Origin: Afipia massiliensis | GTDB taxonomy: Bacteria; Pseudomonadota; Alphaproteobacteria; Rhizobiales; Xanthobacteraceae | Direction: 5' to 3' | Assembly (NCBI RefSeq): GCF_014203115.1 | Contig: NZ_JACHIJ010000001.1 | Coordinates: forward strand, 868,001-932,000 | Length of the DNA: 64,000 bases | Position numbers and translations under genes: made by a program | In this document: one piece after another, positions 57,731 to 64,000 of the stretch | Layout of the letters: each line of letters begins with the position of its first letter | Position numbering within the stretch: position 1 is the stretch's first letter | Notes under the pieces: generated by a model | The model's input: the letters and a program-made list of their open reading frames with translations, nothing else | Told to the model about the DNA's origin: nothing | The model's database searches: none

Positions 57731-57768
57731 GACAGCCCCTGCCCAGAGGCCAAATTCGCCACGCTCAC
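57727..57768 (-). CDS. 13-codon upstream reading frame coupled to the oxidase start
   Basis: A GTG at 57768 with GGAGG exactly seven bases upstream opens a 13-codon frame (VSVANLASGQGLS) whose TGA stop overlaps the oxidase ATG as ATGA. The Shine-Dalgarno site is the best in the region, stronger than that of the oxidase itself. It may be a leader peptide that couples translation, or simply chance. Confidence 0.4.
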   Translation of the reverse strand: MSVANLASGQGLS

Positions 57769-57801
57769 TCAACGTCCTCCCTGATCGCATTATTCCGTGA
57801 T

Positions 57802-57836
57802 TGAACAAATGGTTTGCGCAATCGTTTGTTCAAACG
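57802..57836. promoter_or_regulatory. Nested palindromes: LacI-type operator candidate
   Basis: TGAACAAA and TTTGTTCA frame a 15-base core containing the perfect palindrome TTGCGCAA with a central CG, as LacI-family operators have (GxTTGCGCAAxC). A second palindrome CGTTTG-TT-CAAACG overlaps at 57823-57836. A TTGACC -35-like box lies at 57856-57861 on the minus strand, so the operator would cover the start-site region of the catabolic operon. The LacI gene ends 34 bases away. Confidence 0.6.
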
Positions 57837-57869
57837 TCTTACAAACTTCCGCGTGGGTCAAGTTAAAAT

Positions 57870-58871
57870 TTATCGCGGAGCTGGGCCTGTGGAGGCGCGA
57901 ACGACAAGACCGTCTGGCGCGAGTGGCGCGACAGGTTCCGGCGTACCGCCGTTCAGGAGATCGATCAGGAGATCAGACGCAATTTCGCCCATGAGTTCAG
58001 TCGGCATCTTTACCGACGTCAGTTGGGGATAGAGCATTGTTGCGACTGGTGCGTCATGCAGTCCCATCACCGATACGTCGCGCGGAATTTGCAGGCCGGC
58101 TTCATGCAGGACGGCCATTGCACCTGCCGCCGTCACCAGCGTTGCGCCCAGAACCGCCGTGGGCTTCAGAGCGAGCAGACTGCGCATCGCGTCCGCACCA
58201 CCCTCCGCAGTGTACCCCGCGACCGCGACCAGCTTGGGATCGAAGGGAATGCCGTGACGCTTGAGACCGTCGCGATATCCCGCGAGACGCTCGCCCGCAT
58301 TGAATCCACCGGGCCGCCCTGCCAGATGCGCAATGCGCTTATGTCCCATCTGCGCCAGATGATCGACGGCGATCGTCGCCGCAGCGCGGCTGTCCAGCAC
58401 GACGCAATAAGGACTACCCGGCAGTTGCCGGTTAAGCAGCACGAACGGCGTGTGAGTGGATTCCAATTCTTCGCGCAGCAACTGGTCGTCGTCGAGGCTG
58501 GCGACCAGCAATCCGTCGGCGCGGTTGCCATGCGACAGCCGATGATAAACCGCATCAGTCGCCCCCGACTCGCGATGCGCGATCAGCAGCGAATAACCAT
58601 GCCTGGCAGACGATTTCTCTGCGCCGCGAATAGCCGACGCGAATACCGGGTTGTCGAGCTGCGGAACGATCAGGCCAAGGGTCTGGCTGCGCGACGTGCG
58701 CAATCCCTGTGCAAGCGTATTCGGCGAATAGTCCAGCGCGCGCGCGCTCTTGAGAATGCGCTCACGAGTCTCGTCGCGAATACGTTGATTTGTTTCGCCG
58801 CGGAGCACGCGGGACGCCGTGGAGATATCCACGCCTGCCATGCGGGCCACATCAGCCAATCGCGGTCTCAT
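57870..58871 (-). CDS. LacI-family transcriptional regulator
   Basis: 333 residues from the ATG at 58871 (MRPRLADVARMAGV), the typical LacI start; the open frame upstream is non-conserved. The helix-turn-helix reads LADVARMAGVDISTASRVLRG, followed by the hinge helix and a periplasmic-binding-like effector domain (TLGLIVPQLDNPVFASAIRG). It lies upstream of the oxidase-kinase-transporter-dehydrogenase genes on the same strand. It probably represses them until the sugar or polyol is present. Confidence 0.93.
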   Translation of the reverse strand: MRPRLADVARMAGVDISTASRVLRGETNQRIRDETRERILKSARALDYSPNTLAQGLRTSRSQTLGLIVPQLDNPVFASAIRGAEKSSARHGYSLLIAHRESGATDAVYHRLSHGNRADGLLVASLDDDQLLREELESTHTPFVLLNRQLPGSPYCVVLDSRAAATIAVDHLAQMGHKRIAHLAGRPGGFNAGERLAGYRDGLKRHGIPFDPKLVAVAGYTAEGGADAMRSLLALKPTAVLGATLVTAAGAMAVLHEAGLQIPRDVSVMGLHDAPVATMLYPQLTSVKMPTELMGEIASDLLIDLLNGGTPEPVAPLAPDGLVVRASTGPAPR

Positions 58872-59133
58872 GGATGCACCGACGGTTGCAATGAGGCCAC
58901 AACCTAGAAAACAGGCCGCCATGACGCAAGCGATCATGCAAACGGGCCGTCTTGCCGGGAAGAACGGCTCGCCTCGCCGCGCAAGAGAATTCTACGCTAA
59001 TCGCCCGAGCCAAGGGAGATCAGCGCTCCGATACACCTTGATGATTCTTGCGGACGCACCCCGGCAATGGATCAGCGGCACCTGAGACCCGCCGCTTGGG
59101 CGCGTGCGGATCTCTCCATCTCCTCAAGCAAAC

Positions 59134-59156
59134 AAAAAAGCCCCCGAAGGGGCTTT
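59134..59156 (-). terminator. Rho-independent terminator of the HU gene
   Basis: An eight-base stem AAAGCCCC/GGGGCTTT encloses a four-base loop (TTCG on the minus strand), followed on that strand by a run of six T. It lies six bases past the HU stop codon. A textbook intrinsic terminator. Confidence 0.9.
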
Positions 59157-59162
59157 GTAAGA

Positions 59163-59462
59163 TTACACTGCGTCCTTGGCAGCTTTGACCGGGCGAGCCC
59201 TGACGATCTTCCGTGCAGGCTTTGCCTTGAAGGTCATGGCCTCGCCGGTAAAGGGATTGGTTCCCTTGCGGGCCTTGGTTGCAGGCTTCTTGATAACCAC
59301 GAACTTCGCAAAGCCGGGAACCAGGAAAACGCCGGATTTCTTGAGCTCTTTGTATCCGACCGCTGCGAGCGTCTCGAGAACGCCCTTCACTTCCTTCTTG
59401 GAAATTTCGGTCTCCGCAGCGATCTTCTCAATCAGCTGCGACTTCGTCATTTGGACTGCCAT
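59163..59462 (-). CDS. HU-family DNA-binding protein
   Basis: 99 residues. The HU fold starts at MTKSQLIEKIAAETEISKKE, and the DNA-binding arm is near ATKARKGTNPFTGEAMTFKA; a basic tail rich in Lys/Arg/Ala extends the C-terminus (RKIVRARPVKAAKD). It binds and bends DNA in the nucleoid. The ATG at 59462 has AAGGGAG seven bases upstream, so it is preferred over the Met four codons later. It is monocistronic with its own terminator. Confidence 0.93.
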   Translation of the reverse strand: MAVQMTKSQLIEKIAAETEISKKEVKGVLETLAAVGYKELKKSGVFLVPGFAKFVVIKKPATKARKGTNPFTGEAMTFKAKPARKIVRARPVKAAKDAV

Positions 59463-59755
59463 AACTACTCCCTTTGATTCGAGTCAGAACACACTATTGA
59501 TAATTCCATCAAAAAGCGCTTCTGGTCAGCCGTTTGCACAGCTTTGTGGGCTTTTTACCGGGGATTTCCATAGGAATCGTGCTCCGACACGGCTTTTTAG
59601 GGCTGTTCGAGACCGTGCGGCAGCTTGGGCGCCGCTGTCGGAGGGGCATAGAAGGCAAACTCCGCGCCGTTAGCGGCGGCATCAGCGATGGCTTAGGCCA
59701 GCCGCCATCGCGGTCGCCACCACGAATATGCCGCCCGGCGCGGCCAGATCACCGC
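59463..59755. other. Intergenic region upstream of HU
   Basis: About 290 bases without a convincing gene on either strand. The part nearest HU must hold its promoter; I see no standard -35/-10 pair that stands out. The rest shows only shadow frames and short imperfect repeats. Confidence 0.5.
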
Positions 59756-59784
59756 AAAATGAAAACGCGCGGACAAGCCGCGCG
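59756..59784 (-). terminator. Rho-independent terminator after the cupredoxin gene
   Basis: A seven-base perfect stem CGCGCGG/CCGCGCG with a five-base loop, followed on the minus strand by TTTTCATTTT, 17 bases past the cupredoxin stop. It would end the DUF4142-cupredoxin transcript. Confidence 0.8.
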
Positions 59785-59800
59785 CCTTCAATAGAAGCGC

Positions 59801-60121
59801 TCACTTCGGGGCAACGGAGATGTGCCCCTTCATGTTGGGATGGAAGCGGCAGTAGTACTCCACATCGCCGGGCGTCTTCAGTACGAAACTCACGGTCTTC
59901 TTGGGTGGAATCATCACATCCCAGTCGCCGCGAACCGTCGCCGTATGTGCGAAGACGTCCTTGTTCACCCACTCAATGGTGTCGCCGACTTTCGCCTTGA
60001 TGCTTGCGGGCAGAAAATCGAGCTTGTCGACGGCCACCTGAATCGTTTCGGCATGCGCCGGGACGACGATCGCCATCGACATAACGACAAGAAGAGCGGG
60101 CAGACCCAGTCCCGGCCTCAT
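59801..60121 (-). CDS. Cupredoxin-type periplasmic copper protein (amicyanin/plastocyanin-like)
   Basis: 106 residues: signal peptide ending PAHA, then a short beta-barrel with the type 1 copper ligands His59 (FAHTATV), Cys91, His94 and Met97 (CRFHPNMKG). It carries single electrons in the periplasm or binds copper. It follows the DUF4142 gene by 11 bases and ends at an intrinsic terminator. The partner enzyme is not evident here. Confidence 0.9.
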   Translation of the reverse strand: MRPGLGLPALLVVMSMAIVVPAHAETIQVAVDKLDFLPASIKAKVGDTIEWVNKDVFAHTATVRGDWDVMIPPKKTVSFVLKTPGDVEYYCRFHPNMKGHISVAPK

Positions 60122-60132
60122 GGCAGACCTCC

Positions 60133-60657
60133 TTACTTCACGGCTGCTGCGACATGCTCGGCATGCTGCAGGTGGCCCTGGAAGATCTTGAGGCCTGTCT
60201 GCAGCAGGCTCTTGAGTTCCGCATTGCTCGCAGACGGGATCAGCAGCGTCTCAAGCGCGCCGTTGACTGCCTTGTGATAGGCGACTTCATTGGCGAGATA
60301 GGCCTTGTCGTAGGCAGCACCGTCGAGCTTCGCCAGTTCGGCCTGCTTGTCGGCAGCCTGCTTTGACAGCGCCTTGCTGGTGTCATTGTCTTCCGGCGTA
60401 ACCTTCAGCTTCTTCACCAGATCCAGCGCCTGTTTGTTCACAGCTTCATGATCGCGCACCATGTCCTGCGCGAACGCAACGACGGTCTTGTTCTTCGATT
60501 TCGCAATCGCCTGCTTCGCAGCGACGACATCAATCACACCTGCGGTGTAGGCGATATGCGCGATCTGCGGATCGGTGGGTTTCGCTGTGCCTTGCGCTAA
60601 AGCCGCAGTAGCCAGCAGGGACATAACGGCGACCGCCGCACTCAATCGAATCAGCAT
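60133..60657 (-). CDS. DUF4142 secreted protein
   Basis: 174 residues: signal peptide (cleavage after LAQG region), then the ferritin-like four-helix bundle typical of DUF4142, with IAHIAYTAGVIDVVAAKQA, FAQDMVRDHEAVNKQAL and YLANEVAYHKAVN, where the conserved His residues lie. Its biochemical role is unknown; relatives are often stress-induced periplasmic proteins. It is co-directional with the cupredoxin gene after 11 bases, so the two are probably one transcript. AGGAG is upstream of the ATG. Confidence 0.88.
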   Translation of the reverse strand: MLIRLSAAVAVMSLLATAALAQGTAKPTDPQIAHIAYTAGVIDVVAAKQAIAKSKNKTVVAFAQDMVRDHEAVNKQALDLVKKLKVTPEDNDTSKALSKQAADKQAELAKLDGAAYDKAYLANEVAYHKAVNGALETLLIPSASNAELKSLLQTGLKIFQGHLQHAEHVAAAVK

Positions 60658-60819
60658 GACACACTCCTTTTGATCCGCGCGGCAAAGCCTTCGCGGATAC
60701 CGTTGATGAGGTAGTGTTCATTCGATGATCGGCGGAGAAAAAGGTTTCCGGATATTCCGCACTCTTCGCAAAAGATTCGTCGCCATCGGATCACGGACGG
60801 AGGAGCGCGTCCGCGGCCG

Positions 60820-62355
60820 TCAGACCACGGCGCCCCGCTCCATGGCGAGTTCTGCTTGCAGACTTGCAACGTCACGATAAATCGACGCGACGGCGAGCGT
60901 CCTGCCCTTGTGCTTGTATCGCAGCAGACAATCCCTGGCGTTGATGTCTCCATCGACGACAATCTCGTCCCACTGCTCCGCGTGGCCGACATAATTAATC
61001 GGCACATCGTAATGCTGGCTCCAGAAGAACGGCACTGCGTCGAACGCTTCGCGTTGTCCAAGCATATTGCGCGCCGCAGTTTGTCCCTGGCGCTCGGCGA
61101 TCACCCAATGTTCGACGCGAATGCTTTCGCCGGAATACGGATCAGGCCAGCGCGCGATATCGCCTGCGGCATAGATTCCCAAAACGCTCGTCTCGAGGTG
61201 CGTATTCACCACCACGCCGCGATCGAGCGCCAAACCAGCGCCCTCGGCCAATGCAAGCCGCGGACGAACGCCGACACCGACAACCACAACGTCGGCCTCC
61301 AGAACACCTCCGCTTCTGAGGGTCGCGCTCCGGCCATCGATGCTGACCACGGTATCCTCAAGATGAAAGATCACGCCATGCTCCTCATGCAGCGCACGCA
61401 CGAAATCACCCATCTGCGGACCAAGCACACGCTCCATGGGCCGCTTCTCCGGCGCCACCACATGGACCTCGATGTCGCGTGCGCGCAGCGCCGCCGCCGT
61501 TTCAAGCCCGATGAAGCTTGCGCCAATCACGAGTGCGCGCCGCGCGCCCTGCACCGCATCGATAATGGCGCGGCTGTCGGCCAGCGAGCGCAGCGTGTGG
61601 ACATGCGGCAACCCGGCGCCGGGAATCGGCAAGCGCACAGGCTCCGCGCCGGTGGCCAGCAGCAGGCGATCATAGGCGACCGTCTCTCCAATAGCCGTCA
61701 CAACGTGACGCGCTTGAGGATCAATTTTGGCTACGCCGGTATTGAGCCGCAAATCGATGTCAGCCTCCGCATAGAAATTGTCCGGCTTCAGCGGAATCCA
61801 GTCCTCCGGCGCGCTGCCCGCGAGATAATCCTTCGACAGATTGGGCCGATCCACCGGCCCATCTGCTTCCTCGCCAAACATGACGATCTGTCCGCCAAAA
61901 TTCAGCCGCCGCAGCATTTCGGCAGCAGCAAAGCCCGCCGCGCCGGTGCCAACGATGACAATCCTTTTGGGAGTGTCAGCTGGCGGTTTCGCCGACGGCT
62001 TTGATTGAGTTTTCGGCTCCAGCTTCTCCTGTACGAAAATCTTGCCGTCGCGCTGCTCGACGCGCCAGCACGACAGCGGACTGAACGCGGGCGCGCGCGT
62101 GGCTTCTCCCGTTCGCAGATCGAAGCAGGCGTGATGCCATGGGCAACGGATACTGCCGTCAACCACAAGCCCATCGGCGAGCGGACCATGATAATGAGTG
62201 CAATGCGCATCGACGGCCAAGATTTCGGTGCCGGCGCGCACCAACAGGATTTCCTGATCGCCGACATGGCCGAGCAGCTTGCCCTCGATCAATGCTGCGG
62301 GTGAGACGCCTTGCGTCAGATCAGGACCACCGGGTGAGGTTTGCTCCTGCGTCAT
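60820..62355 (-). CDS. Rieske-domain FAD-dependent pyridine nucleotide-disulfide reductase (AIFM3-like)
   Basis: 511 residues. The N-terminal Rieske domain has the 2Fe-2S ligands Cys52/His54 (HCTHYHG) and Cys71/His74 (CPWHHACF). After a Pro/Lys-rich linker comes the FAD/NAD reductase with IVIVGTGAAGFAAAEMLRRL, ALVIGASFIGLETAAAL, and a C-terminal reductase domain (VPFFWSQHYDVPINYVGHAE). Electrons from NAD(P)H probably pass through FAD to the attached Fe-S centre or a ferredoxin partner. AAGGGAG lies before the ATG. It appears monocistronic. Confidence 0.93.
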   Translation of the reverse strand: MTQEQTSPGGPDLTQGVSPAALIEGKLLGHVGDQEILLVRAGTEILAVDAHCTHYHGPLADGLVVDGSIRCPWHHACFDLRTGEATRAPAFSPLSCWRVEQRDGKIFVQEKLEPKTQSKPSAKPPADTPKRIVIVGTGAAGFAAAEMLRRLNFGGQIVMFGEEADGPVDRPNLSKDYLAGSAPEDWIPLKPDNFYAEADIDLRLNTGVAKIDPQARHVVTAIGETVAYDRLLLATGAEPVRLPIPGAGLPHVHTLRSLADSRAIIDAVQGARRALVIGASFIGLETAAALRARDIEVHVVAPEKRPMERVLGPQMGDFVRALHEEHGVIFHLEDTVVSIDGRSATLRSGGVLEADVVVVGVGVRPRLALAEGAGLALDRGVVVNTHLETSVLGIYAAGDIARWPDPYSGESIRVEHWVIAERQGQTAARNMLGQREAFDAVPFFWSQHYDVPINYVGHAEQWDEIVVDGDINARDCLLRYKHKGRTLAVASIYRDVASLQAELAMERGAVV

Positions 62356-62427
62356 GATCTCTCCCTTTCGTTTCCCTTGACTATATGTGGCCCGGGGGGA
62401 GCGGCGGCGGATCGGACACCAGCCTCG

Positions 62428-63051
62428 TCACACTGCCACGCCGAGGAATTCCTGTCGTGTCAGTGCATTGTCGCGGAAGCAGCCCAACATACGGCTGGTG
62501 ACCAGATCGGTGTCTGCCTTGTGGACACCGCGGGTTGCCATGCAGTGATGCGCTGCCTTGATGATCACGCCGACGCCCTGCGGCTTCAGCACTTCATTGA
62601 TGGTGTTGGCGATCTGCGCCGTCATTTTTTCCTGGATCTGCAGGCGCTTCGCGAACACGTCGACCACTCGCGCAAGCTTGCTGATGCCGACGACGCGGCC
62701 ATTGGGAATGTAAGCCACCCATGCCCGTCCGATGATCGGCGCCATGTGATGCTCGCAGTGGCTCTCAAACGGGATGCCACGCAGCACAATCATCTCGTCA
62801 TAGCCTTCAGTCTCGTCGAATGTTTTCTGAAGAATCTCGACGGGGTCCTGCGCATAGCCGGAGAAAAATTCTTCAAACGCGCGGGTTACCCGGCTCGGGG
62901 TCTCGATCAGCCCATCGCGCTGTGGGTCGTCGCCGGCCCAGCGGATGATCGTTTGAACCGCCGCCTCGACTTCAGCGCGGTCCGGGCGATTCGTATCGTT
63001 CTGCGAGACTTTAATGCGCTCCAGCGCATGCACATTCTGACCTTTCAACAT
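62428..63051 (-). CDS. folE: GTP cyclohydrolase I
   Basis: 207 residues from the ATG at 63051 (GAGAGGA upstream). The zinc-binding CEHH motif in [20 protein letters not shown], the [20 protein letters not shown] segment and the C-terminal MLGCFRDN, which supplies the third zinc ligand, are all typical. It converts GTP to dihydroneopterin triphosphate, the first step of folate synthesis. It seems to stand alone between two minus-strand genes. Confidence 0.96.
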   Translation of the reverse strand: MLKGQNVHALERIKVSQNDTNRPDRAEVEAAVQTIIRWAGDDPQRDGLIETPSRVTRAFEEFFSGYAQDPVEILQKTFDETEGYDEMIVLRGIPFESHCEHHMAPIIGRAWVAYIPNGRVVGISKLARVVDVFAKRLQIQEKMTAQIANTINEVLKPQGVGVIIKAAHHCMATRGVHKADTDLVTSRMLGCFRDNALTRQEFLGVAV

Positions 63052-63136
63052 ACTTCCTCTCTTGCCGGAGCCCACGCGCCGTGCATTGAACCACTTACAA
63101 ATCGTTGGATGGCCCGAAGACCAAAGGCTCCCAGGT

Positions 63137-63838
63137 TCAGCCGGGAAGCCCGAGCCGCTTCATCACTCCAGCGGTCATTCGCTCGCAGCGCCGGCCGGCG
63201 AACGGAAATGCATCCATCAGAACGGGGCCGATCTGCTTGTCCAACTGCTCACGCACAAGCTTTCGTGCGCGGTGCAGCCGCGTCTTGACCGTCTCCGGCC
63301 GCAATCCAAGAATTTCCGCGGTGTCTTCGACGCTCAAGCCCTCGATCACCCGCGTGATGAAAACGACCCGATAGACTTCGGGAAGATTGTCGGTTGCTTG
63401 CTCGACGAGTTGCAAAAGCTGGCGCTGCGCCATGGTTCGTTCCGGGTCGTCGGACTTCGACGTGAGGGGAAATTGAATGATCTCCGCGGGCGTGCGCTGC
63501 GCTTCGAATGTCACAATGTCCACGGTCGGACGCTGCGTTCGTAGCCGCCCCAGCGCTTCATTGATGGTGATGCGCGAGAGCCATGTCGCAAGACTGGATT
63601 CGCCGCGGAAACTATCCAGATGCGTGAAGGCGCGAACATAGGCCTCCTGCACCGCGTCCTCCGCCTCGGCATCGTTCCGAAGAATGCTGCGTGCTAGGCG
63701 GTAAAGACGCTGGTTGTAGCGCTGCATGATGGAGCGAAAAGCATCGCCGTCGCGCGCGATGGCGCGCTGCACCAGATCGAAATCGTCTGGTGAGACAATA
63801 GGATGGGACTTCTGCTCATGTCCCTGGGCTGATGTCAT
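63137..63838 (-). CDS. ECF-type RNA polymerase sigma factor (RpoE-like)
   Basis: 233 residues from the ATG at 63838, which has AGGAG seven bases upstream; an open frame continues to the right edge without conserved sequence. Region 2 reads [23 protein letters not shown] (shown in part: [17 protein letters not shown]), region 4 [20 protein letters not shown]. No anti-sigma gene is seen next to it within the window, so its control is unknown. The ten or so residues beyond region 4 are a basic tail. Confidence 0.92.
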   Translation of the reverse strand: MTSAQGHEQKSHPIVSPDDFDLVQRAIARDGDAFRSIMQRYNQRLYRLARSILRNDAEAEDAVQEAYVRAFTHLDSFRGESSLATWLSRITINEALGRLRTQRPTVDIVTFEAQRTPAEIIQFPLTSKSDDPERTMAQRQLLQLVEQATDNLPEVYRVVFITRVIEGLSVEDTAEILGLRPETVKTRLHRARKLVREQLDKQIGPVLMDAFPFAGRRCERMTAGVMKRLGLPG

Positions 63839-64000
63839 GACCTGTCTCCTGTTGCCCTTTGGATGGGCGGGCGAGGAAAAGGTTCCAGAGATTCTCGAAA
63901 TCAGTGCTGGCGGCCTGCCGGGCATGAAATGAGGCTGACCAGCGGCTTCATCGTCCGGCTGACGATAGATCAGATGGCTGTCGGCCTCCAGCGCTGTGAA
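63839..64000. other. Right edge, no gene assigned
   Basis: The 162 bases before the edge should hold the promoter of the sigma gene. A plus-strand ATG at 63929 stops at once, and another frame at 63929-64000 is too short to judge. Nothing recognisable is visible. Confidence 0.4.

Noticed and set aside
56237..57784. 515-codon plus-strand frame opposite the FAD oxidase
   Set aside because: Antisense shadow; the minus strand frame has FAD-oxidase motifs throughout.
59600..59760. Possible small RNA in the HU upstream region
   Set aside because: Short imperfect repeats only; no promoter and terminator pair bounding a transcript apart from the cupredoxin terminator on the minus strand.

Overview
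The window looks like a chromosomal segment of a GC-rich alphaproteobacterium of the Nitrobacteraceae/Bradyrhizobiaceae type (Bradyrhizobium, Rhodopseudomonas or Afipia relatives). This is judged from the protein families and their combinations: two branched-chain (LIV) ABC operons, a DUF4394 gene beside an ECF sigma/anti-sigma pair, small cysteine-rich-repeat secreted proteins, a DUF6166 protein and kdpFABCDE. No rRNA, tRNA, CRISPR array, insertion sequence or phage gene was recognised. Nearly all of the DNA is accounted for by operons.

Layout, left to right. 1-5.1 kb: the 3' part of a molybdopterin dehydrogenase fused to a three-haem cytochrome c, then pncB (nicotinate phosphoribosyltransferase) and a DUF6489 protein. 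5.3-8.5 kb (minus): an HpxZ-like protein, a Baeyer-Villiger monooxygenase broken by a one-base frameshift, and an HSL-type esterase. 8.7-11 kb: a DUF4394 secreted protein divergent from an ECF sigma factor and its RskA-like anti-sigma factor, with matching promoter-like motifs facing both ways. 11-16.3 kb (minus): LIV transporter 1 ending in a RidA/CnbZ-like gene, with a divergent LysR regulator (16.5-17.4 kb). 17.4-21.7 kb (minus): an RND efflux pump with its adaptor. 21.9-28.9 kb: a GntR regulator, then (minus) LIV transporter 2 co-directional with a DUF6166 protein and a zinc alcohol dehydrogenase.

29-36 kb: a fatty-acid-hydroxylase family membrane protein with two small membrane proteins, glutamate dehydrogenase, succinate-semialdehyde dehydrogenase, a remnant of an acyl-CoA synthetase, and a group of small secreted proteins, two of which share a cysteine-rich repeat. 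36-40.4 kb (plus): a second RND pump with its adaptor. 40.4-48.4 kb (minus): the Kdp high-affinity potassium uptake system with its sensor kinase and response regulator, including the tiny kdpF and a 27-residue membrane peptide in front of it.

48.6-58.9 kb (minus): a nine-gene sugar or polyol catabolic locus: LacI regulator, FAD-linked oxidase, FGGY kinase, a complete CUT1 ABC importer, a short-chain dehydrogenase and a glycerol-dehydrogenase-type enzyme. A nested palindromic operator candidate and a short coupled upstream reading frame sit at its head. 59-64 kb (minus): an HU protein with a clear terminator, a cupredoxin with a DUF4142 protein, a Rieske-fused AIF-type reductase, GTP cyclohydrolase I and an ECF sigma factor.

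The strongest candidates for new biology are the polyol locus with its leader frame and operator, the divergent ECF promoter pair, the cysteine-rich repeat family, and the molybdoenzyme-cytochrome fusion placed next to a nicotinate salvage gene. Start codons were chosen by eye from Shine-Dalgarno spacing and overlaps. All functions are family-level inferences.
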